A stretch of 64,000 nucleotides of DNA from Pseudoxanthomonas kaohsiungensis (GTDB lineage Bacteria; Pseudomonadota; Gammaproteobacteria; Xanthomonadales; Xanthomonadaceae). Positions 63,906 through 64,000 of this stretch are shown here, piece after piece. Numbering within the stretch: position 1 is the stretch's first letter; every line of letters begins with the position of its first letter. The DNA is taken from assembly GCF_010211765.1 (NCBI RefSeq), contig NZ_PDWO01000001.1, positions 1 through 64,000 of the forward strand, in the 5' to 3' direction. Below the pieces are notes generated by a model, which had not been told where the DNA came from, ran no database searches, and saw nothing but the letters and a program-made list of their open reading frames with translations. The position numbers and the translations under genes are program-made.

Positions 63906-64000
63906 ATGATCCGTTCCGCTGCCGCCCTGCTGCTGTGCCTGCTCGCCCAACACGCCGCCGCGCAGGTGCCGGTGTTCGACACCCACGTGCACCTGCGCGA
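63906..64000 (+). CDS. Start of an exported amidohydrolase-like protein (cut by the window end)
   Basis: Only 31 codons are present: a signal peptide (MIRSAAALLLCLLAQHAAA, cleavage after AAAQ) followed by VPVFDTHVHLR. The DxHxHL start is typical of TIM-barrel metal-dependent hydrolases, where the histidines bind metal. Nothing more can be said of its substrate. Confidence 0.55.
   Translation, partial: MIRSAAALLLCLLAQHAAAQVPVFDTHVHLR

Overview
This is a high-GC gammaproteobacterial chromosome segment, most likely from the Xanthomonadaceae/Lysobacteraceae (Lysobacter, Luteimonas, Pseudoxanthomonas or a relative). The reasons are the gene order smpB/ratA-rnfH/bamE-fur-recN/hrcA-grpE-dnaK-dnaJ, a leucine-catabolism (liu) gene set with leucine dehydrogenase, and many short palindromic repeats of the GTAGAGC(C/G)GGGCTTGCCC type typical of that family. 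No rRNA, tRNA or CRISPR array was seen.

Layout. 1-2.1 kb: the 3' end of a Cys/Trp-rich repeat protein, a secreted JAB/DUF4329-like protein and a small gene. 2.1-11.3 kb: core housekeeping (trans-translation SmpB, RatA/RnfH, BamE, Fur, RecN, and the heat-shock cluster with two good sigma-32-type promoters). 11.4-16.3 kb: pyridoxal kinase, prephenate dehydrogenase with ACT domain, PLP aminotransferase, MOSC protein and a frameshifted gene. 16.3-22.9 kb (minus): a PAS-GGDEF-EAL protein, then HMG-CoA lyase, acyl-CoA carboxylase alpha subunit, a VOC protein and an enoyl-CoA hydratase. 23.0-25.4 kb: feoAB plus a small Cys-tail membrane protein behind a probable Fur-box promoter. 25.7-39.3 kb: GH8 exo-oligoxylanase, two SDRs, acyl-CoA carboxylase beta subunit, two Ala-rich lipoproteins, thiolase, a large subtilisin autotransporter, a REP array, isovaleryl-CoA dehydrogenase and leucine dehydrogenase. 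39.5-45.8 kb: a TetR/hydrolase pair with an obvious operator, and a fused acyl-CoA mutase (IcmF) that carries palindromic repeats inside its reading frame.

45.9-56.8 kb is an accessory, partly AT-richer block that looks like a defence island: SIR2 + HerA (herA broken by one in-frame TGA) + KTSC protein, a DUF2971 protein, a complete IS5-family element with CTAG target duplication, a NERD membrane protein, a DUF3883 PD-(D/E)XK-like protein, a helical hypothetical gene followed by a 42-bp (14-codon) tandem repeat tract, a GH11 xylanase, an Mrr-like nuclease, and a DUF429 gene abutting a truncated GAF gene. 57-64 kb: an NAD-binding epimerase-like protein, a PIN-like protein that seems to start at CTG, a 2TM-Nudix-like protein, DUF5694 and DUF4344 proteins, REP repeats, two VOC proteins and the beginning of an amidohydrolase.

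The genes on the minus strand between 18.8 and 39.3 kb, taken together, cover leucine breakdown from deamination (leucine dehydrogenase) through isovaleryl-CoA dehydrogenase, methylcrotonyl-CoA carboxylase, methylglutaconyl-CoA hydratase and HMG-CoA lyase to thiolase. The most unusual observations are the three 122-bp palindromic elements (plus one REP) inserted in frame in icmF, the SIR2-HerA locus with a nonsense codon, and the helical-protein/heptad-repeat locus at 53.0-53.9 kb.
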